Source: Bacteroidaceae bacterium
GTDB lineage: Bacteria > Bacteroidota > Bacteroidia > Bacteroidales > Bacteroidaceae
Direction of reading: 5' to 3'
Length of the DNA: 44,081 nt
Assembly (NCBI GenBank): GCA_017646665.1
Contig: JAGCMB010000024.1
Span: forward strand, 1 to 44,081
Below are positions 7,552 through 19,286 of the stretch, in pieces. The notes beneath the pieces were generated by a model that did not search any database, had not been told where the DNA came from, and was given only the letters and a program-made list of their open reading frames with translations. The first letter of the stretch is position 1, and every line of letters starts with the position of its first letter. The position numbers were made by a program, and so were the translations under genes.

Positions 7552-8328
7552 ATGGAAAAGGATATTACAGGATATACCGCCGAGGCTACAGTCTTGCGCA
7601 CAGAGAATCTTGTGAAAAGATATGGTAGTCGCACTGTTGTAAACAATGTGTCGTTCAATGTCAAGCAGGGCGAGATTGTTGGTCTGTTGGGCCCGAATGG
7701 TGCAGGAAAGACCACTTCGTTCTATATGACTACCGGTTTGGTTATACCTAATGGTGGACGAATCTTCCTTGATGATAAGGAGATTACCAAATATCCTGTT
7801 TACAAACGTGCCCGTGCGGGTATCGGCTATCTTGCGCAAGAGGCGAGTGTCTTCAGGAAAATGACCGTGGAGGATAATATCGCATCGGTGCTTGAATTGA
7901 CCGGCAAGCCGCTTGAATATCAAAAAGATAAGTTGGAGAGCCTTATTGCTGAGTTTCGTTTGCAAAAGGTGCGCAAGAATCTTGGCGACCGATTGTCGGG
8001 TGGTGAGCGTCGTCGCACCGAAATTGCACGTTGTTTGGCAATTGACCCTAAATTCATTATGCTCGACGAACCTTTTGCCGGTGTCGACCCAATCGCAGTT
8101 GAGGATATTCAGTATATTGTCTGGAAATTGAAGGATAAGAACATTGGAATCCTTATCACAGACCACAATGTACAGGAAACATTGAGTATTACCGACCGCG
8201 CCTATCTGTTGTTTGAGGGCCGTGTCCTTTTTGAGGGTACTCCCGAGGAACTTGCCGGGAATCCTGTCGTGCGCGAGAAGTATCTGGGTCGTGACTTCGT
8301 GCTCCGTAAACGTGAATTCCAAATATAA
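7552..8328 (+). CDS. lptB: LPS export ABC transporter ATPase LptB
   Basis: Cytoplasmic ATPase that powers extraction of lipopolysaccharide from the inner membrane (LptB2FG). Seen: Walker A 'GPNGAGKT' (47-54), Q-loop in '[12 protein letters not shown]' (94-104, a strong LptB signature), 'LSGGERRR' (148-155), Walker B with '[10 protein letters not shown]' (171-180) and H205. The 258 residues fit the family. It is alone in its transcript and next to mlaEF, another envelope-lipid system. Downstream 8329-8397 shows an out-of-frame '[18 protein letters not shown]' reading that ends in TAA; I do not assign it. Confidence 0.95.
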   Translation: MEKDITGYTAEATVLRTENLVKRYGSRTVVNNVSFNVKQGEIVGLLGPNGAGKTTSFYMTTGLVIPNGGRIFLDDKEITKYPVYKRARAGIGYLAQEASVFRKMTVEDNIASVLELTGKPLEYQKDKLESLIAEFRLQKVRKNLGDRLSGGERRRTEIARCLAIDPKFIMLDEPFAGVDPIAVEDIQYIVWKLKDKNIGILITDHNVQETLSITDRAYLLFEGRVLFEGTPEELAGNPVVREKYLGRDFVLRKREFQI

Positions 8329-8397
8329 TCCCAGTGGTAAATCTCTGCTGGATATGGTTGTGAAGAATAATTTCAAGCATTAATTCAATCTGTTTCT

Positions 8398-11300
8398 ATG
8401 ATTTTCTTTCGAGTTATTATAACTGCGTTTGTACTTGCATTATGCAACATCTCCTATGCACAACAAATCACAACTGTCGATAAAGATTTGCAGATGGCTA
8501 TCGTGGAAAATGCGTCCGGCAAGATAAATGTGAACATTGTCCTGAAATCTCAACCCGAGCCTGCAAGGGTAAAGGCTATCGGAACCATTTCTAAAGACAA
8601 AAGAGGCGCAAGGAAGCTTATGCTTGATGAGCTAAAGGAACATTCCAGAAAAAACCAGGCAACCGTTCTCGATTTTTTACAAAAGGCCGAGGCGCGTGGT
8701 GATGTAGCCAATATATCCTGTCACTGGGTGGCCGATGTTATTAACTGCGATGCAACAGAGGAAGTTGTATTAGCCTTGGCATCACACCCCGACGTGCTTG
8801 TTGTCGGACAGAATAAAGAGGTTCAGATTATTGAAAGCCGTGAATTTGATAGTGATATCCCAACTGTAGTTGCAACCTCGCAACATAGTGCTACTCCCCA
8901 CGTTCTGCAAGTTAATGCCGATGATGTTTGGGAACAGGGCTATACAGGAAAAAATGTTGTGGTGGCAATCTTGGACTCAGGAACCAACCCCGACCACTAT
9001 GACCTCAAGGACCATCTGTGGTGCGGGTATGCCGATACTGATGGTGACGGTGAAAAGGACGACCCTATTAATGGCTGGAATTTCGTGTCTGGCAATAGTG
9101 ATATAAACGATGACTATGGTCACGGAACCCATTGTGCTGGAATTGTATGTGGTGACGGAACTGTCGGTAATGTGACCGGTGTTGCCCCCGATGCTACACT
9201 GATGACTGTGAAGGTCGTGAACAGGAGCGGAGGCGGAACTCCGGCTCAGATGATGGCCGGTGTGGAGTTTGCCGTTGAGAATGGTGCGGATGTGCTGAGC
9301 ATGTCTTTGGGATTCAAACGTTCACAGTTAAGCGAAACGGATATTGTGCTTCTGCGCAGAACATTTGAGAATACATTGCTGCTTGGCGTTCCTGTGTGTG
9401 CCGCTGCCGGAAATGACGGCAACAGCTACGGCGCACCCGATAATGTCGACTATCCGGCAGCCTGCCCTCCGCCTTATCTGCATCCCGACCAGCAGGTGAA
9501 TTCCGGTGGGCTGACTAGTGTGATCAGTGTCGGCTCGGTAAATGCAAAAGATGAGTATGTGAGTTCTTCTTCACAGGGTCCGGTTACTTGGGGTGGAACT
9601 GCTTTTGCCGATTATCCATACGATTCTGAGCATATTGGTCTTATACGTCCCGATATTTCGGCTCCCGGTGATCTGGTATATTCGTTGAAGCACGACGAGA
9701 ATGACAAATATAAATATATGTCGGGAACATCGCAGGCAACCCCTTGCGTTGCCGGTGTAATAGCATTGATGCTTGAGAAAAACCCATCTCTCACTCCGGC
9801 TCAGATTTGCGAAATCATAGAAACGACGGCAAAGAAACTAACAGACGCAAAGAGTAATTTAACAGGCTCCGGTCGTGTCGATGCGCTTGCGGCAATAAAC
9901 AGCGTCAATACTGCGAATGAGCGTCCTTTCATAAGGGTCGAGAATTGTTCTCCCGAGTTTATGTCTGCCGGTCTTGGCAAGGAGTTGAGGTTTGTTGTTT
10001 CAAATACCGGAAAAGGTGCAAGTAACGGCAATGTGAGTTCTGTGCTCTCTACAGCGGATCCGTATGTTACGATAGTTGATGGAACTGCCGGTTTCGGCGT
10101 TTTGTCGAGCGGCGAGTCGGCCGAAGGCGTGTTTTTGTTGAATGTTGCTGATAATGTTCCCAATGGTCACAAGGCTCGTTTTACTATAACTACTTCAGAC
10201 GGTAGTTATGAGTGGAAAGACAATATTGAACTTGAACTTGACAACTTTGCAAGGATTGTATATCATTCAAGTGTTCCAGGTGTGGTAAAACCGGGCAAGA
10301 ATATTACAATAAATGTTGATTTGATTAACAATGGAACCATTGCCACAACATCTGCCACTAAGGTGTCGTTGGTGTCTTCTTCGCCCTATGTGACAATCGT
10401 TTCAGGCGAGGTGGAGCTTGAACCGATGGCTGCCGGTGAGGTCTGCACTGTCGAGTTTCTGGTGGGTATTGACGAGTCAATACCCGATAACAACTCGGTG
10501 AATTTTGATATATATACTACCCCAAACAACTATACCGATGTCAAAAGTTTTGTCTATGAATTTGAACCTGGATTGGATTCTGACGGCTATGTGAAGGATG
10601 GCTTTGCAGGGTGGACAACATTCGATGCAAGCAATGACGGGCGCAATCATCCGTGGTGGCACTCTTCGGTTTATGGAACGCACAGGGTTGAGCATGTCGG
10701 TGAGGCACATTCAGGTGTAGGACAAATGATGAGTGAGGCCTATTGTCAGGCATCAATGATGGAGTATAGTATCCCTATCGACAACTATCTTGTTTCTCCC
10801 AAAGTGAAAGTTACAGCAGAGAGTAAGTTCAGTTTTTGGGCGCGTGTTCACTCATCTCAATGGTTCGGAGAGCATTTTGCCGTTGCCGTGTCAGAGACCG
10901 GTTATCAGTCGGCAAGTGATTTTACGATGATAGAGGAGTGGACTATAAACAAAAACGATGGTGCTGGTTGGATACAGTACACCGTTGACCTTGGTGCTTA
11001 TGCCGGAAAAGATGTCTATGTGGCTATCCGCCACTTCTTTACCGATGAGCAGTGGGCAGCATTGGATTATGGTTTTGATGTCTATATCCTGCATATTGAT
11101 GATGTGATGTTTCAGAACGTCGTGGATGTTTCAAACCGTTTTGTGTATGATAATTACAGCCGCTTCTCATTGGCGGTAGAGGGTAATCCATTGCCGGCTC
11201 CAGGCAATGTGACAGCTACCCCAGTCGGTGCAAATGCAGTGAATGTTTCATGGAGCGCTGTTGCGAATGCACAGGGGTATAATGTTTATCGTGATGGCAT

Positions 11301-11916
11301 CTGTATTGCTGAAACCAAAGCATTGTCTTATGTTGACAGCGGCCTTTCTGCCGATACTGAATACCGTTATTCTGTCGCTGCGGTGTATAATGGCAAAGAG
11401 TATGAGCGTTCCGAGGAGGTAATAGCTGTTACCGGCAAGGCCGATTATAGTGTCAAGATAAAGTCTGTTGTTCCGGATGTATTGGCTGTTGGTGAGAATG
11501 TTCTTGATATTACCATGGTCAATAATGGAAAGTATGAGCAGAAATCGAGAAGCACTCTTGTGCTCACGACAACAAGCCCTTATGTTACTGTTGTTACGAA
11601 TAGCGTGGGCATGAGCTATCTGCCTGTGGGTGCTGAGTCGACAAAATCCTTCAAAATTGTGGTTGACGAGGCAGCTCCCGATGGACATCTTGCCGAATTC
11701 AATCTCAATGTGACCGAGCTTTATGAGGACAAGAATGTCTGGGACTGTCCTTTTGTGTTGGTTGTGGGCACTCCTGGTGATGATACGGCTATCAATGATG
11801 TGGTGGGCTGTAACAAAATGGTGGAAGGTGCAGTGTATGACCTGAGTGGTAGACGTGTGATAAATCCAAAAGCAGGCATATATATTGTTGATGGCAAGAA
11901 AATCATTGTAAAGTAA
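8398..11916 (+). CDS. Secreted subtilisin-family (S8) serine protease with adhesin, FN3 and C-terminal sorting-type tail
   Basis: A large exported protease. Residues 1-22 are a signal peptide ('ISYAQQ'). About 25-147 look like an inhibitory propeptide. The S8 catalytic domain follows with D193 ('AILDSGT'), H242 ('GHGTHCAG'), oxyanion N339 ('AAAGND') and S445 ('SGTSQATP'). About 510-725 hold two CARDB-like beta domains; about 726-910 a jelly-roll resembling the cleaved-adhesin domain of gingipains ('YLVSPKVKV', 'HIDDVMF'); about 930-1010 a fibronectin III domain; then another CARDB-like domain. The end (about 1143-1172), 'YDLSGRRV' to 'GIYIVDGKKIIVK', matches the short C-terminal tail of many Bacteroidales secreted proteins (type IX secretion-like sorting). 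Substrate is unknown. Confidence 0.92.
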   Translation: MIFFRVIITAFVLALCNISYAQQITTVDKDLQMAIVENASGKINVNIVLKSQPEPARVKAIGTISKDKRGARKLMLDELKEHSRKNQATVLDFLQKAEARGDVANISCHWVADVINCDATEEVVLALASHPDVLVVGQNKEVQIIESREFDSDIPTVVATSQHSATPHVLQVNADDVWEQGYTGKNVVVAILDSGTNPDHYDLKDHLWCGYADTDGDGEKDDPINGWNFVSGNSDINDDYGHGTHCAGIVCGDGTVGNVTGVAPDATLMTVKVVNRSGGGTPAQMMAGVEFAVENGADVLSMSLGFKRSQLSETDIVLLRRTFENTLLLGVPVCAAAGNDGNSYGAPDNVDYPAACPPPYLHPDQQVNSGGLTSVISVGSVNAKDEYVSSSSQGPVTWGGTAFADYPYDSEHIGLIRPDISAPGDLVYSLKHDENDKYKYMSGTSQATPCVAGVIALMLEKNPSLTPAQICEIIETTAKKLTDAKSNLTGSGRVDALAAINSVNTANERPFIRVENCSPEFMSAGLGKELRFVVSNTGKGASNGNVSSVLSTADPYVTIVDGTAGFGVLSSGESAEGVFLLNVADNVPNGHKARFTITTSDGSYEWKDNIELELDNFARIVYHSSVPGVVKPGKNITINVDLINNGTIATTSATKVSLVSSSPYVTIVSGEVELEPMAAGEVCTVEFLVGIDESIPDNNSVNFDIYTTPNNYTDVKSFVYEFEPGLDSDGYVKDGFAGWTTFDASNDGRNHPWWHSSVYGTHRVEHVGEAHSGVGQMMSEAYCQASMMEYSIPIDNYLVSPKVKVTAESKFSFWARVHSSQWFGEHFAVAVSETGYQSASDFTMIEEWTINKNDGAGWIQYTVDLGAYAGKDVYVAIRHFFTDEQWAALDYGFDVYILHIDDVMFQNVVDVSNRFVYDNYSRFSLAVEGNPLPAPGNVTATPVGANAVNVSWSAVANAQGYNVYRDGICIAETKALSYVDSGLSADTEYRYSVAAVYNGKEYERSEEVIAVTGKADYSVKIKSVVPDVLAVGENVLDITMVNNGKYEQKSRSTLVLTTTSPYVTVVTNSVGMSYLPVGAESTKSFKIVVDEAAPDGHLAEFNLNVTELYEDKNVWDCPFVLVVGTPGDDTAINDVVGCNKMVEGAVYDLSGRRVINPKAGIYIVDGKKIIVK

Positions 11917-11979
11917 TATTCTGTGGGATATATTCCCTTTGCTTGTTTTGTGTAAGTTGTCAACAAAATCGGTTTTTGC

Positions 11980-12010
11980 TTGATTTTGTGCTTAACTTGT
12001 TGTATTTTTG
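11980..12010 (+). promoter_or_regulatory. Promoter for tig
   Basis: TTG at 11980-11982, 20 bases, perfect TATTTTTG at 12003-12010; leads to a leader of about 85 bases before the tig ATG. Confidence 0.6.
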
Positions 12011-12100
12011 TGCGCTCTAAATTAAGGGGTGTTGTATGCCTTGTTGAGTGGATTATATAGCAAAGCCCCGTAAAAAGAAAATTATTAAAGTTTTTATATA

Positions 12101-13444
12101 ATGGAATTTACACTTAAAAATCAGGATGCTACAAGTGCAATCCTTTCGGTAAACATTCAGGAGGCCGATTATTCGGCTTTTGTTGAGAAGCAGTTGAAAA
12201 ATTTCCGTCAGAAGGCAAATGTTCCGGGTTTCCGTCCGGGTATGGTGCCTATGGGCTTGATCAAGAAGCAGTACGGTACAGCTGTAAAGGCTGAGGAAAT
12301 CAACAAGTTGTTGCAGACAAAGATTTTCGAATATATCAGAGAGAACAAGATTGATATGCTTGGCGAGCCACTTCCAATCGAGGAGCAGCAGGCAAATATC
12401 AATATGGTTGAGGACAAGGATTTTACTTTTGAATTCGAGATTGCTCTCGCCCCTAAGTTTGATGCTGTTCTCGACAAGAACGATGCTCTTGCATACTACA
12501 AGATACAGCCTACAGACGAGATGATTCAGAGCCAGGTAAACGCTTTTGCACAGCGTTGTGGCGAGTATAAGCAGGTTGACGCTTACGAGAACGGTGATAT
12601 GCTCAAGGGTACATTGACCGAGGCTGTTGAGAATGGTGTTGTTGTACGTGAGGCTGTTATGATGCCTTCATATATGAAGAACGAGGAGCAGAAGGCTCTC
12701 TTCGTCGGTTCAAAGGTAAACGATGTTGTTACATTCAATCCTTTCACAGCATTTGATGGCAATGAGGCTGAGCTTGCTTCACTTCTCAAGGTTGAAAAGA
12801 GCGAGGTTGCAGCTCACAATGGTGAATTTACATTTACTATCAGCGAGATTACACGTTTCGTGGCAAGCGAAATCAACCAGAATGTGTTCGATGCTGCATT
12901 TGGAAAGGATGCTGTAAAGAGCGAGGAGGAATTCCGTGCAAAGATTGCTGAGCAGTTCGAGGCTCGTTTCGAGGTTGAGAGCGACTATAAGTTGTTGATG
13001 GATGTTCGTGACTACCTCATGAACAAGGTTGGTAAGCTCGAGTTCAACGAGGCTATTCTTCGCCGTATTATGGACTCAAACAAGGCCGAGGGTGAAACTG
13101 TAAGCGAAGAGGATTTCCAGAAGAGTCTTACAGAGCTTCGTTGGCACTTGGTTAAGGAGCAGCTTGCTAAGAAATTCGAGGTTAAGATTGACGACAATGA
13201 TATCCTTAATGTTGCCAAGGGTGCTACACGTGACCAGTTTGCACAGTATGGTATGGCAAACGTTCCCGAGGATTTGCTCGAGAACTATGCCAAGGAGATG
13301 CTCAAGCAGGAGAAGACACGCGAGGCACTCATCAACCGTGCTGTTGATGTGAAGCTTATCCAGGCTATCAAGGCTGCAATCACCTTGAACGAGGAGAAAG
13401 TTTCTGTTGAGGATTTCAACAAAAAGGTATCTGAGAACGCTTAA
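12101..13444 (+). CDS. tig: Trigger factor (ribosome-associated chaperone)
   Basis: Chaperone that binds nascent chains at the ribosome exit through L23. The N-terminal ribosome-binding signature 'GFRPGMVP' is at 43-50. The middle region (about 150-250) corresponds to the PPIase-like domain, degenerate as in other Bacteroidota, and the rest is the helical chaperone domain. 447 residues is normal for the phylum. First gene of the conserved tig-clpP-clpX series; a strong terminator lies between it and clpP. Confidence 0.93.
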   Translation: MEFTLKNQDATSAILSVNIQEADYSAFVEKQLKNFRQKANVPGFRPGMVPMGLIKKQYGTAVKAEEINKLLQTKIFEYIRENKIDMLGEPLPIEEQQANINMVEDKDFTFEFEIALAPKFDAVLDKNDALAYYKIQPTDEMIQSQVNAFAQRCGEYKQVDAYENGDMLKGTLTEAVENGVVVREAVMMPSYMKNEEQKALFVGSKVNDVVTFNPFTAFDGNEAELASLLKVEKSEVAAHNGEFTFTISEITRFVASEINQNVFDAAFGKDAVKSEEEFRAKIAEQFEARFEVESDYKLLMDVRDYLMNKVGKLEFNEAILRRIMDSNKAEGETVSEEDFQKSLTELRWHLVKEQLAKKFEVKIDDNDILNVAKGATRDQFAQYGMANVPEDLLENYAKEMLKQEKTREALINRAVDVKLIQAIKAAITLNEEKVSVEDFNKKVSENA

Positions 13445-13462
13445 TATATAGCAAAGGGTATT

Positions 13463-13500
13463 ATCCGGCCTATTGGCTTAGCCCGATAGGCCGGATTTTT
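13463..13500 (+). terminator. Intrinsic terminator between tig and clpP
   Basis: Perfect 11-bp ATCCGGCCTAT / ATAGGCCGGAT stem (13463-13473 with 13486-13496) plus inner GGC/GCC and a T-run, ending 28 bases before the clpP ATG. Confidence 0.85.
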
Positions 13501-13528
13501 AGTAATAATAAAATAAAGTAAGGTTGTT

Positions 13529-14200
13529 ATGGAGAGGGATGATTTTAGAAAGTATGCCACCAAGCATCTTGGTATGAACAGTATGGTACTCGACGATGTG
13601 ATAAAAGCACAGTCGCAGTATCTTAATCCATATATTCTTGAGGAAAGACAGTTGAATGTAACCCAAATGGATGTTTTTTCACGTCTGATGATGGATAGAA
13701 TTATCTTTCTTGGAACTCAAATCGACGATTATACAGCCAACACCCTACAGGCGCAGCTGTTGTATCTCGATTCGGTAGACAGTGGCAAGGATATCTCTAT
13801 CTACATCAATTCTCCCGGTGGCTCAGTGTATGCCGGTTTGGGTATATACGACACAATGCAGTTCATCACAAGCGATGTAGCCACAATCTGTACAGGAATG
13901 GCTGCAAGTATGGCTGCCGTGTTGCTCGTTGCCGGAGCCGAGGGTAAACGTTCGGCTTTGACACATAGCCGCGTGATGATACATCAGCCTCTTGGTGGTG
14001 TTCAGGGTCAGGCGAGCGATATTGAGATTACAGCTCGTGAAATTCAGAAATTAAAGAAGGAACTATATACCATTATTTCCGACCATAGCAAACAGCCATT
14101 CGACAAGGTGTGGGCCGACAGTGACCGTGACTATTGGATGACAGCTGCCGAGGCGCAGGAGTATGGTATGATTGACCGTGTCCTAACACGTAAAATATAA
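13529..14200 (+). CDS. clpP: ATP-dependent Clp protease proteolytic subunit
   Basis: Barrel-forming serine peptidase working with ClpX. The catalytic triad is visible with the exact E. coli spacing: S127 ('GMAASMAA'), H152 ('MIHQPLGG') and D201 ('SDRDYW'). 223 residues, full length, with an N-terminal extension of ~25 residues compared with E. coli, as usual in Bacteroidales. clpX starts 8 bp after its stop. It lies just after the tig terminator, so its own promoter or read-through is needed. Confidence 0.97.
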   Translation: MERDDFRKYATKHLGMNSMVLDDVIKAQSQYLNPYILEERQLNVTQMDVFSRLMMDRIIFLGTQIDDYTANTLQAQLLYLDSVDSGKDISIYINSPGGSVYAGLGIYDTMQFITSDVATICTGMAASMAAVLLVAGAEGKRSALTHSRVMIHQPLGGVQGQASDIEITAREIQKLKKELYTIISDHSKQPFDKVWADSDRDYWMTAAEAQEYGMIDRVLTRKI

Positions 14201-14208
14201 TTCGGCTG

Positions 14209-15432
14209 ATGGCAGAGAAAGGAAAAAAACGTTGTAGCTTTTGTGGCAGGACTGAGGAGCAGGTTGCTCTGCTTATGACCGGAATGACTGGTTATATTTG
14301 CAACGATTGCGTTGAGCAGGCTCATAATATCTTACGCGAGGAGGCTCTGTTGCCAAAGAGTGACTTTGATATGAAGGAACTCCCCAAGCCAAAGGAAATC
14401 AAGGCCTTCCTCGATGAATATGTCATTGGTCAGGATGAGGCCAAATGCGCTCTTGCAGTGTCTGTGTACAACCACTACAAGCGATTGATGCAACGCGATG
14501 CAGCCGATGATGTGGAGATTGAAAAGAGCAATATCATAATGGTGGGCAGCACGGGTACAGGAAAAACTCTGCTTGCACGCACTATTGCCAAATTGCTGAA
14601 AGTGCCCTTTACTATTGTCGATGCGACGGTGTTGACCGAAGCCGGTTATGTCGGTGAGGATATCGAGAGTATCCTGACACGTCTTTTGCAGGTTGCCGAC
14701 TATAACGTAGAAGAGGCTGAACGCGGTATTGTGTTCATTGACGAAATAGATAAGATTGCACGAAAGAGTGACAATCCTTCCATCACACGCGATGTCAGTG
14801 GTGAAGGTGTTCAGCAGGGATTGCTGAAACTGCTTGAGGGTTCCGTGGTGAATGTTCCGCCACAGGGTGGCCGCAAACATCCCGACCAAAAGATGATTGC
14901 AGTGAACACCAAGCATATCCTTTTCATCTGCGGCGGTGCGTTCGATGGTATTGAAAAGAAGATTGCACAACGCTTGAACACACACGTGGTTGGTTATAAT
15001 TCGGTGCAGAATCAACTGAGTATAGACAAGAGTGACATGATGCGCTATATTATGCCTCAGGACTTACGCTCGTTCGGTCTGATTCCTGAGATTATTGGCC
15101 GTTTGCCAATCCTCACATCCTTGCGTCCGCTCGACCGTGATGCTTTGAGGAATATTCTCACCGAGCCAAAGAACTCTATAATAAAGCAGTATGTCAAGCT
15201 TATGGAGATGGATGGCGTGAAGCTCACTTTCGATGCTGCGACATTGGAGTATATTGTGGATACGGCCGTTGAGTATAAACTTGGAGCGCGTGGCTTGCGT
15301 TCAATTGTAGAAACCATAATGATGGAAAAGATGTTCGAGATTCCATCAAGTGGGGTAAAGAGTTGCAAGATTACAAAGGAGTATGCTCAAAAGCAGGTAG
15401 AAAAAAGCGCAGTGATAAATTGCGCGGTATAA
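14209..15432 (+). CDS. clpX: ATP-dependent Clp protease ATP-binding subunit ClpX
   Basis: AAA+ unfoldase that feeds substrates to ClpP. Seen: N-terminal zinc-binding domain with C9, C12, C31, C34; Walker A 'GSTGTGKT' (113-120); pore loop 'GYVGE' (146-150); Walker B 'VFIDEID' (175-181). 407 residues is normal. Co-transcribed with clpP at 8-bp spacing and closed by a strong hairpin. Confidence 0.97.
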   Translation: MAEKGKKRCSFCGRTEEQVALLMTGMTGYICNDCVEQAHNILREEALLPKSDFDMKELPKPKEIKAFLDEYVIGQDEAKCALAVSVYNHYKRLMQRDAADDVEIEKSNIIMVGSTGTGKTLLARTIAKLLKVPFTIVDATVLTEAGYVGEDIESILTRLLQVADYNVEEAERGIVFIDEIDKIARKSDNPSITRDVSGEGVQQGLLKLLEGSVVNVPPQGGRKHPDQKMIAVNTKHILFICGGAFDGIEKKIAQRLNTHVVGYNSVQNQLSIDKSDMMRYIMPQDLRSFGLIPEIIGRLPILTSLRPLDRDALRNILTEPKNSIIKQYVKLMEMDGVKLTFDAATLEYIVDTAVEYKLGARGLRSIVETIMMEKMFEIPSSGVKSCKITKEYAQKQVEKSAVINCAV

Positions 15433-15447
15433 ACGTTGTTATAGCTG

Positions 15448-15490
15448 AACAAACGGCAAGCTTCGTCACGAAGCTTGCCGTTTGTTTTAT
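15448..15490 (+). terminator. Intrinsic terminator after clpX
   Basis: Perfect 19-bp inverted repeat (15448-15466 with 15468-15486) around a single C, followed by a T-rich run. Confidence 0.85.
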
Positions 15491-15538
15491 GATGCCTGAT
15501 ATTTTTTGCAATATTTATGAAAATATATTTGAAAAAAG

Positions 15539-15570
15539 TTGTGCGTTTAATTGATATATTTATAACTTTG
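15539..15570 (+). promoter_or_regulatory. Promoter for recQ
   Basis: TTG at 15539-15541, 21 bases, perfect TAACTTTG at 15563-15570, 24 bases before the recQ ATG. Confidence 0.6.
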
Positions 15571-15593
15571 TTTTCAAATAGGCATATTATACA

Positions 15594-17768
15594 ATGACGA
15601 AGAAGTGTAATTTAACGGAGGCTCTCAAGGAGAACTTTGGTTTTGACAAGTTTAAGGGTGATCAGGAGGCTGTCATCAAGAACTTGCTTGCAGGCAATGA
15701 CGCCTTTGTTCTAATGCCTACCGGTGGAGGCAAATCGCTTTGTTATCAGCTACCTTCGCTTGTTATGGAGGGAACGGCAATCGTTATCTCTCCACTCATT
15801 GCTTTGATGAAGAATCAGGTTGATGCCATTAGAAATCTCAATGAAGAGGATGGCGTTGCCCATTTCTTGAATTCTTCTCTGACAAAGCAGGCTATCGAGG
15901 AGGTGAAAGAGGATGTGCTTTCCGGTAAGACAAAACTGCTGTACGTCGCTCCCGAATCCTTGACAAAAGAGGATAATGTGGAGTTCCTTAAAAGTGTGAA
16001 GATTTCATTCTATGCGATAGATGAAGCGCATTGTATATCGGAATGGGGCCACGATTTCCGCCCCGAATACCGCCGCATACGTCCTATAATGAACGAGATT
16101 GGCAGAGCTCCAATCATTGCTTTGACCGCTACTGCCACCACTAAGGTGCGCGATGATATAAAGAAGAATTTGGGTATACAGGATGCTCCTGATTTTAAGT
16201 CATCGTTCAATCGTCCTAACCTCTACTATGAGGTGCGTTCAAAGACAAAGGATGTAGATAAGGAGATTATAAAATTTATAAAGGCAAACCCGGGAAAATC
16301 GGGTATAATATACTGCTTGAGCCGTAAGAAGGTTGAAGAACTGGCCGAGATTCTGCAGACCAACGAGATATCGGCAAAGGCTTATCACGCAGGTATGGAC
16401 TCAGTGATGAGGTCACAGACACAAGATGACTTCATTATGGAAAAAATAGATGTAATAGTTGCTACAATTGCTTTTGGTATGGGTATTGACAAACCCGATG
16501 TGCGCTATGTCATCCATTATGATATCCCAAAGAGTCTTGAAGGCTATTATCAGGAAACAGGTCGTGCCGGACGTGATGGAGGTGAGGGACAGTGTATTGC
16601 CTTTTACAACAACAAGGATTTACAGAAATTGGAGAAATTCCTCGAGGGCAAGCCGCTGGCAGAGCAGTATATAGGCCGTCAGCTGTTGCACGAAACAACC
16701 GCTTATGCTGAGTCTTCGGTTTGTCGCAGGAAATTATTGTTACATTATTTTGGAGAGAATTACGACGTGGAAAATTGTGGTAATTGTGACAACTGCCTCT
16801 CTCCTAAAAAACAGGTGGAAGCAAAAGAGTTGCTCGAGACTGTGATAGAGGCGGTTTTAGCGTTGAAGGAGAACTTTAAGGCCGATTATGTAATAGATGT
16901 CCTTATGGGTAAGGAAACAGCTGATGTAATTTCGCATAATCACGATGAGCTTGAGTGCTTTGGCTGTGGTGACGATGAAGATGTGAAACGTTGGAATGCG
17001 GTAATACGTCAGGCTTTGATTGCGGGCTATCTTGACAAGGATGTCGAGAACTATGGTCTGCTTAAGGTTACAAAGCAGGGACATTCATTCTTGAAGAAAC
17101 CGGTATCATTTAAAATAGTTGAGGATAGGGATTTTGAAGAGGAGGAAACAATTGTACAGACATCGAGTACATTTGCCGTTGACCCCGAACTTTTTGCTAT
17201 GCTCAAGAATTTGCGCAAGAAATTGTCGAAACAGTTGGAGTTGCCTCCTTATGTGATATTCCAGGATCCATCGCTTGAGGCAATGGCTACGACATATCCC
17301 ATCACCATCGATGAACTGAAGAACATCCCCGGTGTCGGTGAAGGAAAGGCAAAGCGTTACGGTGAGGAGTTCTGCGCTCTCATCAAGCGTCATTGCGAAG
17401 AGAACGAGATTGACCGTCCCGAGGACATTCGCATACGTACCGTAGCGAACAAGTCGAAGCTGAAGGTTGCCATCATCAATGCTATTGACCGCAAGGTGGC
17501 ACTCGATGATTTGGCTATCAGCAAGGGAGTCGAGTTCGACGAACTGCTCGATGACGTGGAGTCAATAGTATATTCAGGTACAAAATTGAATATAGACTAT
17601 TTCCTCGAGGAAATTCTTGACGAGGAGAACCTCAATGAGATATACGAATATTTTAAGAGTTCCGATACCGATTCTATTGATGTCGCTATTGAGGAACTTG
17701 GCGGAGAGTATACCGAAGAGGAGATTCGTCTTGTGCGAGTGAAATTTATTTCAGAAGTTGGAAATTGA
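15594..17768 (+). CDS. recQ: ATP-dependent DNA helicase RecQ
   Basis: 3'-5' DNA helicase of recombination and fork repair. Seen: Walker A 'MPTGGGKS' (41-48), DEAH box (143-146) with the RecQ aromatic-rich loop 'WGHDFRPEYR', motif VI 'QETGRAGRDG' (320-329), zinc-binding C377, C395, C398, C401, an RQC winged helix and an HRDC domain (about 530-605). A further ~100-residue C-terminal part after HRDC is acidic and helical, as in many Bacteroidota RecQ. 724 aa, full length. guaB follows at 24 bp. Confidence 0.95.
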   Translation: MTKKCNLTEALKENFGFDKFKGDQEAVIKNLLAGNDAFVLMPTGGGKSLCYQLPSLVMEGTAIVISPLIALMKNQVDAIRNLNEEDGVAHFLNSSLTKQAIEEVKEDVLSGKTKLLYVAPESLTKEDNVEFLKSVKISFYAIDEAHCISEWGHDFRPEYRRIRPIMNEIGRAPIIALTATATTKVRDDIKKNLGIQDAPDFKSSFNRPNLYYEVRSKTKDVDKEIIKFIKANPGKSGIIYCLSRKKVEELAEILQTNEISAKAYHAGMDSVMRSQTQDDFIMEKIDVIVATIAFGMGIDKPDVRYVIHYDIPKSLEGYYQETGRAGRDGGEGQCIAFYNNKDLQKLEKFLEGKPLAEQYIGRQLLHETTAYAESSVCRRKLLLHYFGENYDVENCGNCDNCLSPKKQVEAKELLETVIEAVLALKENFKADYVIDVLMGKETADVISHNHDELECFGCGDDEDVKRWNAVIRQALIAGYLDKDVENYGLLKVTKQGHSFLKKPVSFKIVEDRDFEEEETIVQTSSTFAVDPELFAMLKNLRKKLSKQLELPPYVIFQDPSLEAMATTYPITIDELKNIPGVGEGKAKRYGEEFCALIKRHCEENEIDRPEDIRIRTVANKSKLKVAIINAIDRKVALDDLAISKGVEFDELLDDVESIVYSGTKLNIDYFLEEILDEENLNEIYEYFKSSDTDSIDVAIEELGGEYTEEEIRLVRVKFISEVGN

Positions 17769-17771
17769 TAG

Positions 17772-19274
<1,503 letters not shown>

Positions 19275-19286
19275 ACCTTTATTATA

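Noticed and set aside
7402-8376. 324-aa open frame antisense to lptB
   Set aside because: Shadow of a well-supported gene; composition (many C, H, N) and lack of motifs show a non-coding frame.
8329-8382. Reading '[18 protein letters not shown]' then TAA just after lptB in another frame
   Set aside because: Could be a remnant of a gene end, but an in-frame stop lies just upstream and there is no start; too short to call a pseudogene.
14332-15015. 227-aa open frame antisense to clpX
   Set aside because: Overlaps a certain gene on the other strand, no recognisable domain.
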